Positions 17,591 through 26,623 of a stretch of 64,000 nt of DNA are shown one piece after another. A program made the translations under genes and the position numbers. Position 1 is the first letter of the stretch. Every line of letters starts with the position of its first letter. The stretch spans positions 1,197,501-1,261,500 of the forward strand of contig NZ_CP054475.1 in assembly GCF_025345565.1 (NCBI RefSeq), given 5' to 3'. Source of the stretch: Thalassolituus hydrocarboniclasticus. Lineage in GTDB: Bacteria; Pseudomonadota; Gammaproteobacteria; Pseudomonadales; Oceanobacteraceae. The notes under the pieces are model-generated. The model was not told the DNA's origin. It ran no database searches and was given only the letters and a program-made list of their open reading frames with translations.

Positions 17591-20422
17591 TCAGGCGCTG
17601 GTGAACTGTTCGCTGCGTACAGCAGAGGCCTCCGCCAGCGTGGTTTTCCAGTCGTTACTTTGTGCCCACTGCTGCAGATTGGCGACATCTTCCACCAGTT
17701 GCCGCATCAGTGCCGGCAGTTCGGGCTGACGGTTGGCTTTTAAGGCCGTTTCAAAGGTTTCCAGCGTGCTGCGCAGGCAGGGAACACCGCAGTAGCGGGT
17801 CGCGCCGTGAACCCGGTGTACACGCTCCAGCAGATTATCCATATCTTCTTCTTCCCAGGCATCGACAATATGCTGCATATCCTGTTGCAGTGAATCCAGC
17901 AGCATGCGGAACATGTCCTGCGCCAGATCGACCTTGTGGTTGGCGTGGCGTAAGGCGGTTGCGGCATCAAATATCCATTCGCACTGGCTCTTCGATGGCG
18001 GCGAGGCCTCAGCCGCGGCAGCCGGGCTGAGTGAGCGGTAACCGGTCCAGCGCTCAACGCAGGCGGCCAGCTGCTCCTGGCTGATGGGTTTGGTCTGATA
18101 ATCATTCATGCCGGCTTTGATCAGGGCTTCTTTCTCATCGGCCATGGCGTGTGCGGTCAGAGCGATAACCGGCAGGGCACCTTTGCCCGGCAGCATGCGG
18201 ATCTGTTCGGTGGCTTCCAGACCATTCATGCCCGGCATCTGAATATCCATAAACACCATATCGACGGTCTGCTGCTGCACAATATCGATGGCATCACGGC
18301 CGCTGCTGGCGGCAATAACACGGATGCCCAGCTCCTGCAGCAGTGTGACCACCAGTTTCAGATTGGCGCTGTTGTCGTCCACAGCCAGTACGCTGGGTGG
18401 TTCATGGACAATATTCTGGTTGTGATTGCCGGGCAGGGTGTCACTGAACTCGGCGCCGTCATTCCCGAGTGCCCGGCACAGAGCCTGATGCAGACGCTTG
18501 TGCAGGAAAGGCTGACTGAGACTGCTGCTGGCGCCCTGTTGCTTCAGTTGCTCCAGATGCTCGTGGCTGACGCTGTCGATCAGGGCAATCAGCGGTAAGC
18601 CATAATGGGTCAATTGCTGCATAAACAGGCGTTGCTGCGGGTCGTTGATGTGCTGACGGCTGACGGCGACGATCAGTGCCTGCAGTTCATGCTCATTGCT
18701 GTTCAGCGCTTCCAGTAATTGCTGACGGTTTTCGCAGTCATGGTGTTCAATCTGCCACTGATTCAGCAGGGCGCCGGTATTCATCCGGTTGAGCAGTGAG
18801 GGCTCCAGCAAGGCAACGCGCTGGCCGCTGAGTAATGGCAGATTGTTTGCGGCAACGTCGGGGGTGCTTACCTGAATATGAAAACTGAAGGTTGAGCCGC
18901 GGCCTTCGTGGCTGTTAACCCGGATCTCACCATGCATGGCTTCGACCAGAGCGCGGGAAATAATCAGCCCGAGGCCGGTACCGCCAAACTGGCGTGCGGT
19001 ACTGGCATCGGCCTGGGTGAAAGCATTAAAGATCTTATTAATCTGCTCTTCAGTCATGCCGATACCGGAATCCTGAATTTCAAACTTGATGCTGGCGCGT
19101 TTATCGCTTTGGCTGATCAGCGATACGCGCACGCTGACACTGCCGCGCTCGGTAAATTTAATGGCGTTATTGATCAGGTTGGTCAGGATTTGTTTCAGGC
19201 GTAAGGGATCGCTTTCGATCAGCAGCGGTACGTCTGAGTAAATCAGGTGGCTGAGTTCCAGTTCTTTCTGAAAGGCGGCCGGAGCCAGTACCGTCATCAC
19301 ATCTTCCAGTACATCACGCAGATTGAATGCGGTGTGTTCGATAATGAGTTTGCCGGCATCGATTTTCGACAGATCGAGGATATCGTTAATGATGTTCAGC
19401 AGATCGGCGGAGGATTTGCGGATGGTATCCAGATAGTCAGCCTGACGCTCATCTACATGAGTGCGTACCAGCAGGTCACTGAAACCGATAATGCCGTTCA
19501 GTGGCGTACGGATTTCATGGCTGACGTTGGCCAGGAACTCGGACTTCATGCGGCTGGCCTCGAGGGCTTCTTTACGGCCGATGGTCAGTTCGCGGTTGCG
19601 GATTTCCATTTCATCCAGCGTTTCCTGCAGATCCTGTGTCGCCTGTTCCAGGTTTTGCTGATGTTCGGTATTCACGCGCTGCAGTGCACTGGCCATGGCA
19701 TTGATACCGGAAGCCAGCTGCTGGAATTCGCCGCCGCTGTTGATATGAATACGGCTTTCCAGTTTGCCGTCTTCCAGCTCACCAATGGCTTTGACGATGC
19801 GCCCCATAGGCTCAGAAACCTGACGACTGAAGCGGATAGCGACAAAGGTACAGGTCAGCAGCGCCAGTAAAATAACGCTGAGCGACGAGGCAATATGCTG
19901 GTAACGAAGCAGCTGGGTGTTGCTGCTCGACAGTTCCAGTTCGGCCCAGCCCAGCAGTTTGATCTGGCGGCTTTCTTCGGCATAGAACTGATCGGACAGC
20001 TGGTCAGGAATCACCAGATTCTGGGCAAATATCGGCGCCCGTACCCGAACCGAGCCTTCGGTACGCAGCAACTGCAGCTGGTTATCCTGCAGCTCGGCTG
20101 AGCCGATACGTTCGGTCAGCATTTTCGGTCCGGCATGAGCCAGAATTTCCACATCCTGGTTATAGATACTCACCGAGCGGACGTCTTTTTCTTCCAGCAT
20201 GTTGTTGGCGATGTTCTGCAGAATGCCGACATTGCCGGTCATGACACCGTATTCACAGGTCGGGGCCAGCTGCTTGGCCATCGCCAGTGCACGCTGATCG
20301 AGCAGGTCATTGAGGTCGCGTGCACGCTCTGTCATAAAGAAAATGCCCAATACGACGGAAACAATAATGCCCGGCAGCAAGGCGAGAAACAGAATACGGC
20401 TCTGGATGGTCCAGTTTTTCAT
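17591..20422 (-). CDS. barA: Hybrid sensor histidine kinase BarA/GacS
   Basis: A tripartite sensor kinase of 943 residues. In order: a first transmembrane helix (about 10-30), a periplasmic sensor region (to about 175), a second helix (about 178-198), HAMP (about 198-250), coiled coil, HisKA with H302 in NVSHEIRTPLNG, an ATPase domain with N, G1 and G2 boxes, a degenerate receiver-like segment, a true receiver with VDDNSANLKL and DMVFMDIQMPGMNG, and a C-terminal Hpt with HRVHGATRYCG. BarA/GacS phosphorylates UvrY/GacA and drives CsrB-type small RNAs. The response regulator is not in the window. The cysM-rlmD-relA-mazG run that follows divergently matches the Pseudomonas gacS neighbourhood. 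An ATG at 20428 is an alternative start. Confidence 0.93.
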   Translation of the reverse strand: MKNWTIQSRILFLALLPGIIVSVVLGIFFMTERARDLNDLLDQRALAMAKQLAPTCEYGVMTGNVGILQNIANNMLEEKDVRSVSIYNQDVEILAHAGPKMLTERIGSAELQDNQLQLLRTEGSVRVRAPIFAQNLVIPDQLSDQFYAEESRQIKLLGWAELELSSSNTQLLRYQHIASSLSVILLALLTCTFVAIRFSRQVSEPMGRIVKAIGELEDGKLESRIHINSGGEFQQLASGINAMASALQRVNTEHQQNLEQATQDLQETLDEMEIRNRELTIGRKEALEASRMKSEFLANVSHEIRTPLNGIIGFSDLLVRTHVDERQADYLDTIRKSSADLLNIINDILDLSKIDAGKLIIEHTAFNLRDVLEDVMTVLAPAAFQKELELSHLIYSDVPLLIESDPLRLKQILTNLINNAIKFTERGSVSVRVSLISQSDKRASIKFEIQDSGIGMTEEQINKIFNAFTQADASTARQFGGTGLGLIISRALVEAMHGEIRVNSHEGRGSTFSFHIQVSTPDVAANNLPLLSGQRVALLEPSLLNRMNTGALLNQWQIEHHDCENRQQLLEALNSNEHELQALIVAVSRQHINDPQQRLFMQQLTHYGLPLIALIDSVSHEHLEQLKQQGASSSLSQPFLHKRLHQALCRALGNDGAEFSDTLPGNHNQNIVHEPPSVLAVDDNSANLKLVVTLLQELGIRVIAASSGRDAIDIVQQQTVDMVFMDIQMPGMNGLEATEQIRMLPGKGALPVIALTAHAMADEKEALIKAGMNDYQTKPISQEQLAACVERWTGYRSLSPAAAAEASPPSKSQCEWIFDAATALRHANHKVDLAQDMFRMLLDSLQQDMQHIVDAWEEEDMDNLLERVHRVHGATRYCGVPCLRSTLETFETALKANRQPELPALMRQLVEDVANLQQWAQSNDWKTTLAEASAVRSEQFTSA

Positions 20423-20602
20423 GCACACAACTTAAAGAAAGGTAAAGCCGTAGAGTAAAGGGCGTGCAGGGCCGGTGCAATCGTGGTTTCAGGGCGGAAG
20501 GCGCCGGATGTAGCCAGATATAACGAAATCACCAATTGATATTACGTTCAGGTGAGGTGCAAAGGTAAACTACGCGCTCTTTGGTTATAAGTAGAGATCG
20601 CC

Positions 20603-21505
20603 GTGACCGATATTCAGTACCCGACCATCGCCGACTGCGTGGGCAATACTCCGCTGGTGCGCCTGCAGCGTTTATTACCGGCAGACAGCAGCAATACCAT
20701 TCTGCTCAAGCTGGAAGGTAATAACCCGGCCGGCTCGGTGAAAGATCGTCCGGCGCTATCCATGATCGAACGCGCCGAACAGCGTGGTGATATTCAGCCC
20801 GGCGACACCTTAATTGAGGCCACCAGTGGCAATACCGGTATCGCGCTGGCGATGGCGGCTGCCATTAAGGGCTACCGCATGATTCTGATTATGCCTGACA
20901 GTGCCACCATGGAGCGGCGCTGGGCGATGGAAGCCTATGGCGCAGAACTGATTCTGGTCGACAGTGGTATGGAAGGCGCCCGCGATCTGGCACTGGCGAT
21001 GGAAGCGCGTGGCGAAGGCAAAGTACTTAACCAGTTTGGTAATGGCGATAACCCCGAGGCGCATTATCACAGCACCGGGCCGGAAATCTGGGCACAGACC
21101 GCTGGGCGCATCACCCACTTTGTCAGCTCAATGGGTACCACGGGAACCATTATGGGAACCTCACGTTACCTGAAGGAACAGAACCCGGCAGTGCAGATTG
21201 TGGGTCTGCAACCGGAAGACGGTTCGGCTATTCCCGGCATCCGTCGCTGGCCGCAGGAATATCTGCCGACCATCTTTGATGCCCGTCAGGTGGATCTGGT
21301 GATGGACATCAGTCAGCAGGAAGCCGAGCACTGTATGCGCGAACTGGCGCGGCGTGAAGGAATCTTCTGCGGCGTCTCTTCCGGTGGTGCGGTGGCCGGT
21401 GCCCTGCGCCTGGCGCAAACGCTGGAAAATGCCACTATTGTTGCCATCATCTGCGACCGTGGTGATCGTTACCTCTCGTCCGGTGTCTTTGCTCCTGAAG
21501 AGTGA
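20603..21505 (+). CDS. cysM: Cysteine synthase B (O-acetylserine sulfhydrylase)
   Basis: 300 residues with a GTG start. CysM makes cysteine from O-acetylserine and sulfide, or S-sulfocysteine from thiosulfate. The PLP lysine is K47 in NNPAGSVKDRP. The phosphate-binding GTTGT loop and the EATSGNTGIALA segment are intact. The CysM-type SMGTTGTIMG and P-G-I-R-R-W-P regions favour CysM over CysK. It stands alone after a 180-bp gap divergent from barA and is followed by a hairpin. Confidence 0.95.
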   Translation: MTDIQYPTIADCVGNTPLVRLQRLLPADSSNTILLKLEGNNPAGSVKDRPALSMIERAEQRGDIQPGDTLIEATSGNTGIALAMAAAIKGYRMILIMPDSATMERRWAMEAYGAELILVDSGMEGARDLALAMEARGEGKVLNQFGNGDNPEAHYHSTGPEIWAQTAGRITHFVSSMGTTGTIMGTSRYLKEQNPAVQIVGLQPEDGSAIPGIRRWPQEYLPTIFDARQVDLVMDISQQEAEHCMRELARREGIFCGVSSGGAVAGALRLAQTLENATIVAIICDRGDRYLSSGVFAPEE

Positions 21506-21512
21506 ATTTTAT

Positions 21513-21550
21513 GCAGCGGCTGATCCGGTCAGCCGCTGCGCGATTTGTTC
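21513..21550 (+). terminator. Hairpin terminator after cysM
   Basis: A perfect 11-bp stem, GCAGCGGCTGA (21513-21523) with its complement at 21529-21539, and a five-base loop lie eight bases after the cysM stop. The following GCGATTTGTTCC is only a weak T-tract. The remaining gap to 21716 shows no gene that I can support. Confidence 0.6.
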
Positions 21551-21716
21551 CTCCCGGACCCTGGGCACCTCCGAATCATTCTGCACAGCTTCGCGTGAGT
21601 GCTGCAGAGATATTCAGAGGTACCCTTGAATATTTCCCCTTCGCCCCAATCTTGTGCGCCAGATGCCACGTCGTGCTGCTGTGCATGATACTGGCTGGTC
21701 ATTAAAGGAGTGCCTG

Positions 21717-23048
21717 GTGAAACCAGCAGATAAACAACGGCGCCTGACGCTGTCGGTGGATAACCTGACCTCGGAAGGGGAAGGGGTGGCGCGGCTGGGT
21801 CGCGATGTCTATTTTGTTCCCGGTGCTTTGCCCGGCGAAGAAGCCGAAGTGGTGCTCGATGGCCGCCGCCGCAAGGTGTGGCAGACCCGTTTGCTGAATC
21901 TGATTAAAACCTCCCCTGAACGCGTAACCCCCGACTGTCCGCATTACCAGCGCTGTGGCGGCTGTGATCTGCAGCATCTGGCCTATGACGCTCAGGTGGC
22001 GTTTAAGCAGGAGCGCGTGGCGCGTGAGCTGAGCCGTCAGGGCGTTGAGGTGCCAGAGTGGTCGGCGCCGATTGTGGCTGAACCCTGGCATTACCGCCGC
22101 AAAGCGCGCCTCGGTGTGCGTTACAGCAAAGACAGCCGTGAGAATTTTGTTGGCTTCCGCGAAGCCTCGTCTGCGCATATCAGCAATGTTGACCGTTGTC
22201 TGGTGTTGCCCGAACACCCGGCCCTCGACTGGGCAGCCTGGCGTGAACAGATTAACTGCCTTGATGCGCGCGCAGTCATTACCCAGATTGAAGCCATTGC
22301 TGCTGATAATGCGCTGGCACTGGTATTGCGCATTCTGAAGCCTTTATCGCCGGGCGATGAGAAAAAACTGTGCAGCTTTGCCGCAGGGCTCAATATGGAT
22401 GGCCTGCTGCCGTTACAGCTGTGGCTGAAAAGCGAACGCGATGCGCCGGCGCAGCTGCTGTGGCCAGAACAGGCTGAGCCTTTGCATCATCAGGTTGATG
22501 ATCTGGCACTGCGGCTGGAACTCAGCGACTTTGTGCAGGTCAATGGCGCGGTCAATCGTGCCATGGTGCAGCAGGCGCTGGACTGGCTGCAGCCCGGTGC
22601 CGATGAAGTTATCTGGGATCTGTTTGCCGGTCATGGCAACTTCAGTATGCCGCTGGCGAAACGCTCGCAGCAGGTACTGGCGGTGGAGGTAGAGCAAAGT
22701 ATGGTAGACAGTCTGGCCGCACAGGCGTCCAATCTGGCCTTACCTTTGCAGGCGATTCAGGCCGATTTAAGCGGCGCCGGTGGTCTGGCGGATTTGCCTG
22801 AGCCGCAGGCGGTGCTGCTGGATCCGCCCCGCGCCGGAGCGGCCGGAGTGATGAACGAACTTATTGCACGCCGGGTGCCGCGCATTCTCTATGTGTCCTG
22901 CGATGCGGCAACTCTGGCACGGGATCTGAATGTGCTGGCGGCGGCTGGTTATCAGGTCCGGCAGGCGGGGATTATGGATATGTTCCCGCAGACTCACCAT
23001 GTAGAAACCATGGTATTACTGGAAAGAAAGGCTAAGCGTCATGGTTAA
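21717..23048 (+). CDS. rlmD: 23S rRNA (uracil(1939)-C5)-methyltransferase RlmD
   Basis: 443 residues. RlmD (RumA) methylates U1939 of 23S rRNA using S-adenosylmethionine. A TRAM domain at about 10-60 is followed by the Fe-S cysteines C74, C80, C83 and C161. The SAM domain carries DLFAGHGNFSMPLA and the LDPPRAGAAG motif, and the catalytic cysteine is in LYVSCDAATLARDL. I chose the GTG at 21717 with AAGGAG six bases upstream. The frame open from 21654 lacks a ribosome-binding site. The gene overlaps relA by eight bases. Confidence 0.96.
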   Translation: MKPADKQRRLTLSVDNLTSEGEGVARLGRDVYFVPGALPGEEAEVVLDGRRRKVWQTRLLNLIKTSPERVTPDCPHYQRCGGCDLQHLAYDAQVAFKQERVARELSRQGVEVPEWSAPIVAEPWHYRRKARLGVRYSKDSRENFVGFREASSAHISNVDRCLVLPEHPALDWAAWREQINCLDARAVITQIEAIAADNALALVLRILKPLSPGDEKKLCSFAAGLNMDGLLPLQLWLKSERDAPAQLLWPEQAEPLHHQVDDLALRLELSDFVQVNGAVNRAMVQQALDWLQPGADEVIWDLFAGHGNFSMPLAKRSQQVLAVEVEQSMVDSLAAQASNLALPLQAIQADLSGAGGLADLPEPQAVLLDPPRAGAAGVMNELIARRVPRILYVSCDAATLARDLNVLAAAGYQVRQAGIMDMFPQTHHVETMVLLERKAKRHG

Positions 23049-25290
23049 GGTCAGAGATGATCATCCGTTGTTACATGATGGATCGCTCGATGTTTCACGT
23101 TGGCTGGACAGCATCCAGCAGGCGTACGATGTAAAAGACCCGGAAACGCTCGGGCGCGCGCTGACACTGGCAAAACAGCTGTCAGACGAAGCCATTGCCA
23201 ACCGCACCTACTGGTCAATCGACAGTGTGCAGATGGGTATTGAAATGGCGCAGATTCTGCTGGATCTGCGTCTCGATACCGAGTCGCTGGTGGCTGCCAT
23301 TCTCTACCGTGCGGTGCGTGAAGGGCGTCTGGCGTTGCAGCGTGTGGAACGCGATTTTGGCGCCGAAGTCGCCAAGCTGATTGAAGGCGTGCTGCGCATG
23401 GCGGCGATCAGCGCAATCCAGAATTCGCGCGACGAAGTGGTGCTGGGCCAGCGTCAGGCACAGGTTGAAAACCTGCGCAAAATGCTGGTGGCAATGATCG
23501 ATGATGTACGTGTCGCGCTGATCAAGCTGGCCGAGCGGACCTCGGCTATCCGGGCGGTGAAAGATGGCCCGGAAGACAAGCGCCGCAAGGTCGCCGAAGA
23601 AGTCTTCAATATCTATGCGCCGCTGGCCCATCGTCTGGGTATTGGTCACCTGAAGTGGGAGCTTGAGGACCTGGCGTTCCGCTATATGCAGCCGGAGGCT
23701 TATAAAAAGATTGCCGGCCTGCTGGATGAAAAACGTCTTGCCCGTCAGGACTATATCGAGACCGTGGTACAGCGCCTGCGTGATGACCTGCTCGGTGCCG
23801 GCATCAAATGCGATGTTTACGGCCGCGCCAAGCATATCTACAGCATCTGGCGGAAGATGAGCCGCAAGAACCTCGACTTCTCGCAGATTTACGATATCCG
23901 CGCGGTGCGTATTCTGGTGCCGGAACTGAAAGACTGTTACGCCGCACTGGGCATAGTGCACACCCTCTGGCGCCATATCCCGAACGAATTCGACGACTAT
24001 ATCGCCAACCCGAAAGAGAACGGTTACCGCTCGCTGCATACCGCTGTGATCGGCCCGGAAGGCAAGGTGCTGGAAGTACAGATCCGTACTCACAATATGC
24101 ACGAAGATGCGGAGCTTGGGGTTTGTGCGCACTGGCTGTACAAAGGCACCGACCTCAACGCCAAAGATCAGGGCTACGAGCAGAAAATTGCCTGGCTGCG
24201 TCAGGTGCTGGAATGGCACGAAGAACTGGACGATCTGCCGGAGCTGGTGGGCGAACTGCGCGCCGACATCAACCCCGACCGCATTTATGTGTTCACTCCC
24301 GAAGGTCATGTGGTGGATTTACCGCCGCGCGCCACGCCGGTGGATTTTGCCTATCGCGTGCATACCGAAGTCGGTAATAAATGCCGTGGTGCCAAGGTCA
24401 ATGGCCGTATTGTGCCGCTGACCTATCTGCTGAAAAACGGCGAGCAGGTCGAAATTCTGACCAACGCTAATGCGCATCCGAGCCGCGACTGGTTGTATCC
24501 GGAATCCGGTTATATTCATACCACCCGCGCGCGCGCCAAAGTGGCGCACTGGTTCAAGCTGCAGGCGCGCGATCAGAATATCGATGAAGGCCGCCAGCTG
24601 GTCTTGCGTGAGCTGGATCGTCTGGATCTGGTGAACGAACCACTGACCGATGTCGCCAAAGACATGAATATGAAGACGGTGGACGATATGTTCGCCGCCG
24701 TCGGTGCCGGAGATCTGCGCGTTGGCCAGATCGTGCATAACGTGCTGAAAAAAGCCGATACCGGCAACAGCCAGCAGGAATTGCCGCTGGCGCGTAAGCC
24801 GGAGCACAGTGAGCGTCATGCCAAGGCCGACGATATTTATATCGACGGTGTCGGCAATCTGCTGACACAGCTGGCGCAGTGCTGTCAGCCGGTGCCGGGT
24901 GACGACATCCGTGGCTATATCACCGTCGGGCGTGGTGTGACCGTACACCGCAGTGACTGCGATAACCTGCTGCATCTTGAAGCGATGGAGCCGCAGCGTC
25001 TGTTGCAGGTCAGTTGGGGGAATAAGCCGAACAGCACCTATCCGGTGGATATGCTGATTCAGGCTTATGACCGCACCGGTTTGCTGCGCGATGTCAGTTC
25101 GGTACTGGCCAATGAACGCATCAATGTACTGTCGGTGAATACCCAGTCCAATCAGGGTGAAAACACCGCCAATATGCAGCTGACTGTCGAAGTAGAGAGT
25201 CTTGAGCGCTTTGCCCGGCTGATGAGCAAAATTGCACAACTGCCAAATGTGATTTCTGCCCGCCGGGTACGTGGAGGCCATGGCTCATGA
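23041..25290 (+). CDS. relA: GTP pyrophosphokinase RelA
   Basis: 749 residues. RelA makes (p)ppGpp on stalled ribosomes. The N-terminal HD domain is degenerate: the HDxxED hydrolase motif is replaced in the AAILYRAVREG region, so this is a synthetase-only RelA, not SpoT. The synthetase domain contains EFDDYIANPKENGYRSLHT with the acidic ExDD element of RelA-type enzymes. TGS (about 405-465), helical/zinc-finger-like and C-terminal ACT (about 665-745) domains follow. It overlaps rlmD upstream and mazG downstream (ATGA), as in Pseudomonas. Confidence 0.97.
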   Translation: MVKVRDDHPLLHDGSLDVSRWLDSIQQAYDVKDPETLGRALTLAKQLSDEAIANRTYWSIDSVQMGIEMAQILLDLRLDTESLVAAILYRAVREGRLALQRVERDFGAEVAKLIEGVLRMAAISAIQNSRDEVVLGQRQAQVENLRKMLVAMIDDVRVALIKLAERTSAIRAVKDGPEDKRRKVAEEVFNIYAPLAHRLGIGHLKWELEDLAFRYMQPEAYKKIAGLLDEKRLARQDYIETVVQRLRDDLLGAGIKCDVYGRAKHIYSIWRKMSRKNLDFSQIYDIRAVRILVPELKDCYAALGIVHTLWRHIPNEFDDYIANPKENGYRSLHTAVIGPEGKVLEVQIRTHNMHEDAELGVCAHWLYKGTDLNAKDQGYEQKIAWLRQVLEWHEELDDLPELVGELRADINPDRIYVFTPEGHVVDLPPRATPVDFAYRVHTEVGNKCRGAKVNGRIVPLTYLLKNGEQVEILTNANAHPSRDWLYPESGYIHTTRARAKVAHWFKLQARDQNIDEGRQLVLRELDRLDLVNEPLTDVAKDMNMKTVDDMFAAVGAGDLRVGQIVHNVLKKADTGNSQQELPLARKPEHSERHAKADDIYIDGVGNLLTQLAQCCQPVPGDDIRGYITVGRGVTVHRSDCDNLLHLEAMEPQRLLQVSWGNKPNSTYPVDMLIQAYDRTGLLRDVSSVLANERINVLSVNTQSNQGENTANMQLTVEVESLERFARLMSKIAQLPNVISARRVRGGHGS

Positions 25291-26111
25291 GTTATGGCCT
25301 TGATGATCTGCTGTACCTGATGCGCCGTCTGCGTGATCCGCAGACCGGCTGCCCCTGGGATCTGAAGCAGGATTTTGCCACCATTCTGCCGCACACCCTG
25401 GAAGAAGCTTATGAGGTGGCTGATGCGATTGAGCGTCAGGACTGGCCGCATCTGGAAGAAGAGCTGGGCGACCTGCTGTTTCAGGTGATTTTTTACGGTC
25501 AGATGGGCGATGAACGGCAGCTGTTTAACCTTAACTCGATTATTCACCGCCTGGTGGAAAAGCTGATCCGCCGTCATCCGCACGTGTTTCCGCAGGGCAC
25601 ACTGCACAGCGAGCGGGACCCTTCGGTCAGCCCGCAAGAGGCAGAGATCAACGCCAACTGGGATCTGATCAAACAGCAGGAAAAAGCACTCAAACCCGCA
25701 GCGCAGAATATGCCTTCCGGTTTACTGGCCGATGTCCCGGCCACGCTGCCGGCCCTTAACCGGGCGGTCAAATTACAGAAAAAAGCCTCAAAAGTGGGCT
25801 TTGACTGGCCGGATGTGCAGGGCGTGCTGGATAAAATCCGTGAAGAGCTGGCCGAGGTCGAAGCCGAAATCGCTGCAGCCGACCCAGAGCGGCTGGAGCA
25901 CGAAGTGGGCGATCTGTTATTTGCCGTCAGTAATCTGGCCCGGCATTTAAAGGTGGATGCGGAAGTCGCGCTGCGTGGCACCAATGCCCGTTTCTGTTCG
26001 CGCTTCGCTCAGGTCGAAGCGCAGGTTGAACGCCTGGGCGGCTGGGACAACGCCAGCGCCGCCGAAATGGAAGCCGCCTGGCAGGCTGCCAAGCAGCAGG
26101 AAAAACACTGA
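25287..26111 (+). CDS. mazG: Nucleoside triphosphate pyrophosphohydrolase MazG
   Basis: 274 residues with two MazG domains. The enzyme hydrolyses NTPs and dNTPs to monophosphates and in E. coli lowers ppGpp levels. The N-terminal repeat has CPWDLKQDFATILPHTLEEA and LEEELGDLLFQVIF. The C-terminal repeat has KVGFDWPDVQGVLDKIREELAE and LEHEVGDLLFAVSNLAR, both with the E-x-x-E ... E-x-x-D metal pattern. The start overlaps the relA stop by four bases, so it is probably translationally coupled, consistent with a ppGpp-related role. The stop lies inside a hairpin shared with the convergent gene. Confidence 0.95.
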   Translation: MSYGLDDLLYLMRRLRDPQTGCPWDLKQDFATILPHTLEEAYEVADAIERQDWPHLEEELGDLLFQVIFYGQMGDERQLFNLNSIIHRLVEKLIRRHPHVFPQGTLHSERDPSVSPQEAEINANWDLIKQQEKALKPAAQNMPSGLLADVPATLPALNRAVKLQKKASKVGFDWPDVQGVLDKIREELAEVEAEIAAADPERLEHEVGDLLFAVSNLARHLKVDAEVALRGTNARFCSRFAQVEAQVERLGGWDNASAAEMEAAWQAAKQQEKH

Positions 26112-26139
26112 AGCCATACCGCTCAGTGTTTGCCTTTTT
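26103..26139. terminator. Shared hairpin between convergent mazG and the small minus-strand gene
   Basis: AAACACTGA (26103-26111) pairs perfectly with TCAGTGTTT (26123-26131) across an 11-base loop, followed on the plus strand by GCCTTTTT. The TGA in the left arm is the mazG stop. The TCA at the start of the right arm is the minus-strand gene's stop, so both stop codons are part of the stem. It can serve both directions. Confidence 0.6.
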
Positions 26140-26455
26140 GCAGGCTGTTCAGATGCTTGCGGGTCAGCTGCAGGAATTGCGGTGTCGGCCCGACATCTTC
26201 AAATACCGGATAACCTTCTTCATCCTGAGCAACGACTTTATCCCCGGCAATATAAGGAAAACCACTGGTCAGATCCGATAATGCTGCGCTGACCAGATCG
26301 CGCAGAATGCGTTCTTTTGTGCTGCCGGGAAACATTTCTGCAAGCGCTTCAAGCCGGGCTGCGTCTTTTACATTTAATGGCAATTCATAGCGGGCGGCGG
26401 TCAGCGGTTCACCGAATTCTTTTTCCCAGTGGCGTAATAATTCAGAGGCTTTCAT
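26123..26455 (-). CDS. Small conserved protein of unknown function
   Basis: 110 residues, starting at the ATG at 26455 with AAGGAA seven bases upstream. An in-frame open stretch to 26527 is less likely. The protein is soluble with no signal peptide. It has a helical N-terminus (MKASELLRHWEKEFG), a middle resembling a ribbon-helix-helix-like helical hairpin (VKDAARLEALAEMFPGSTKERILRD), and an acidic C-terminus ending VGPTPQFLQLTRKHLNSL. I recall similar pseudomonad proteins being labelled 'type 1 pili tip component', but nothing in the sequence supports a pilus role. It is convergent with mazG and divergent from ppc. Confidence 0.75.
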   Translation of the reverse strand: MKASELLRHWEKEFGEPLTAARYELPLNVKDAARLEALAEMFPGSTKERILRDLVSAALSDLTSGFPYIAGDKVVAQDEEGYPVFEDVGPTPQFLQLTRKHLNSLQKGKH

Positions 26456-26623
26456 CGGACGTTCCTTTTTCTCTGGCTGTTTTATCAGAATAGAATGAAA
26501 AAAAGCCGCTGCCCTGTTACTGAACAAAGTGTTACCAAAATGCAGTGAAAGTCACCCTGCGTAACTTCTTGCTATCTGTCTGTTTTTCCGCACACTGAAT
26601 AAAACGATCTGACAGGAGTAGGT

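Noticed and set aside
21502-21705. Small open frame after cysM
   Set aside because: It begins within the cysM terminator region and has no ribosome-binding site of its own.
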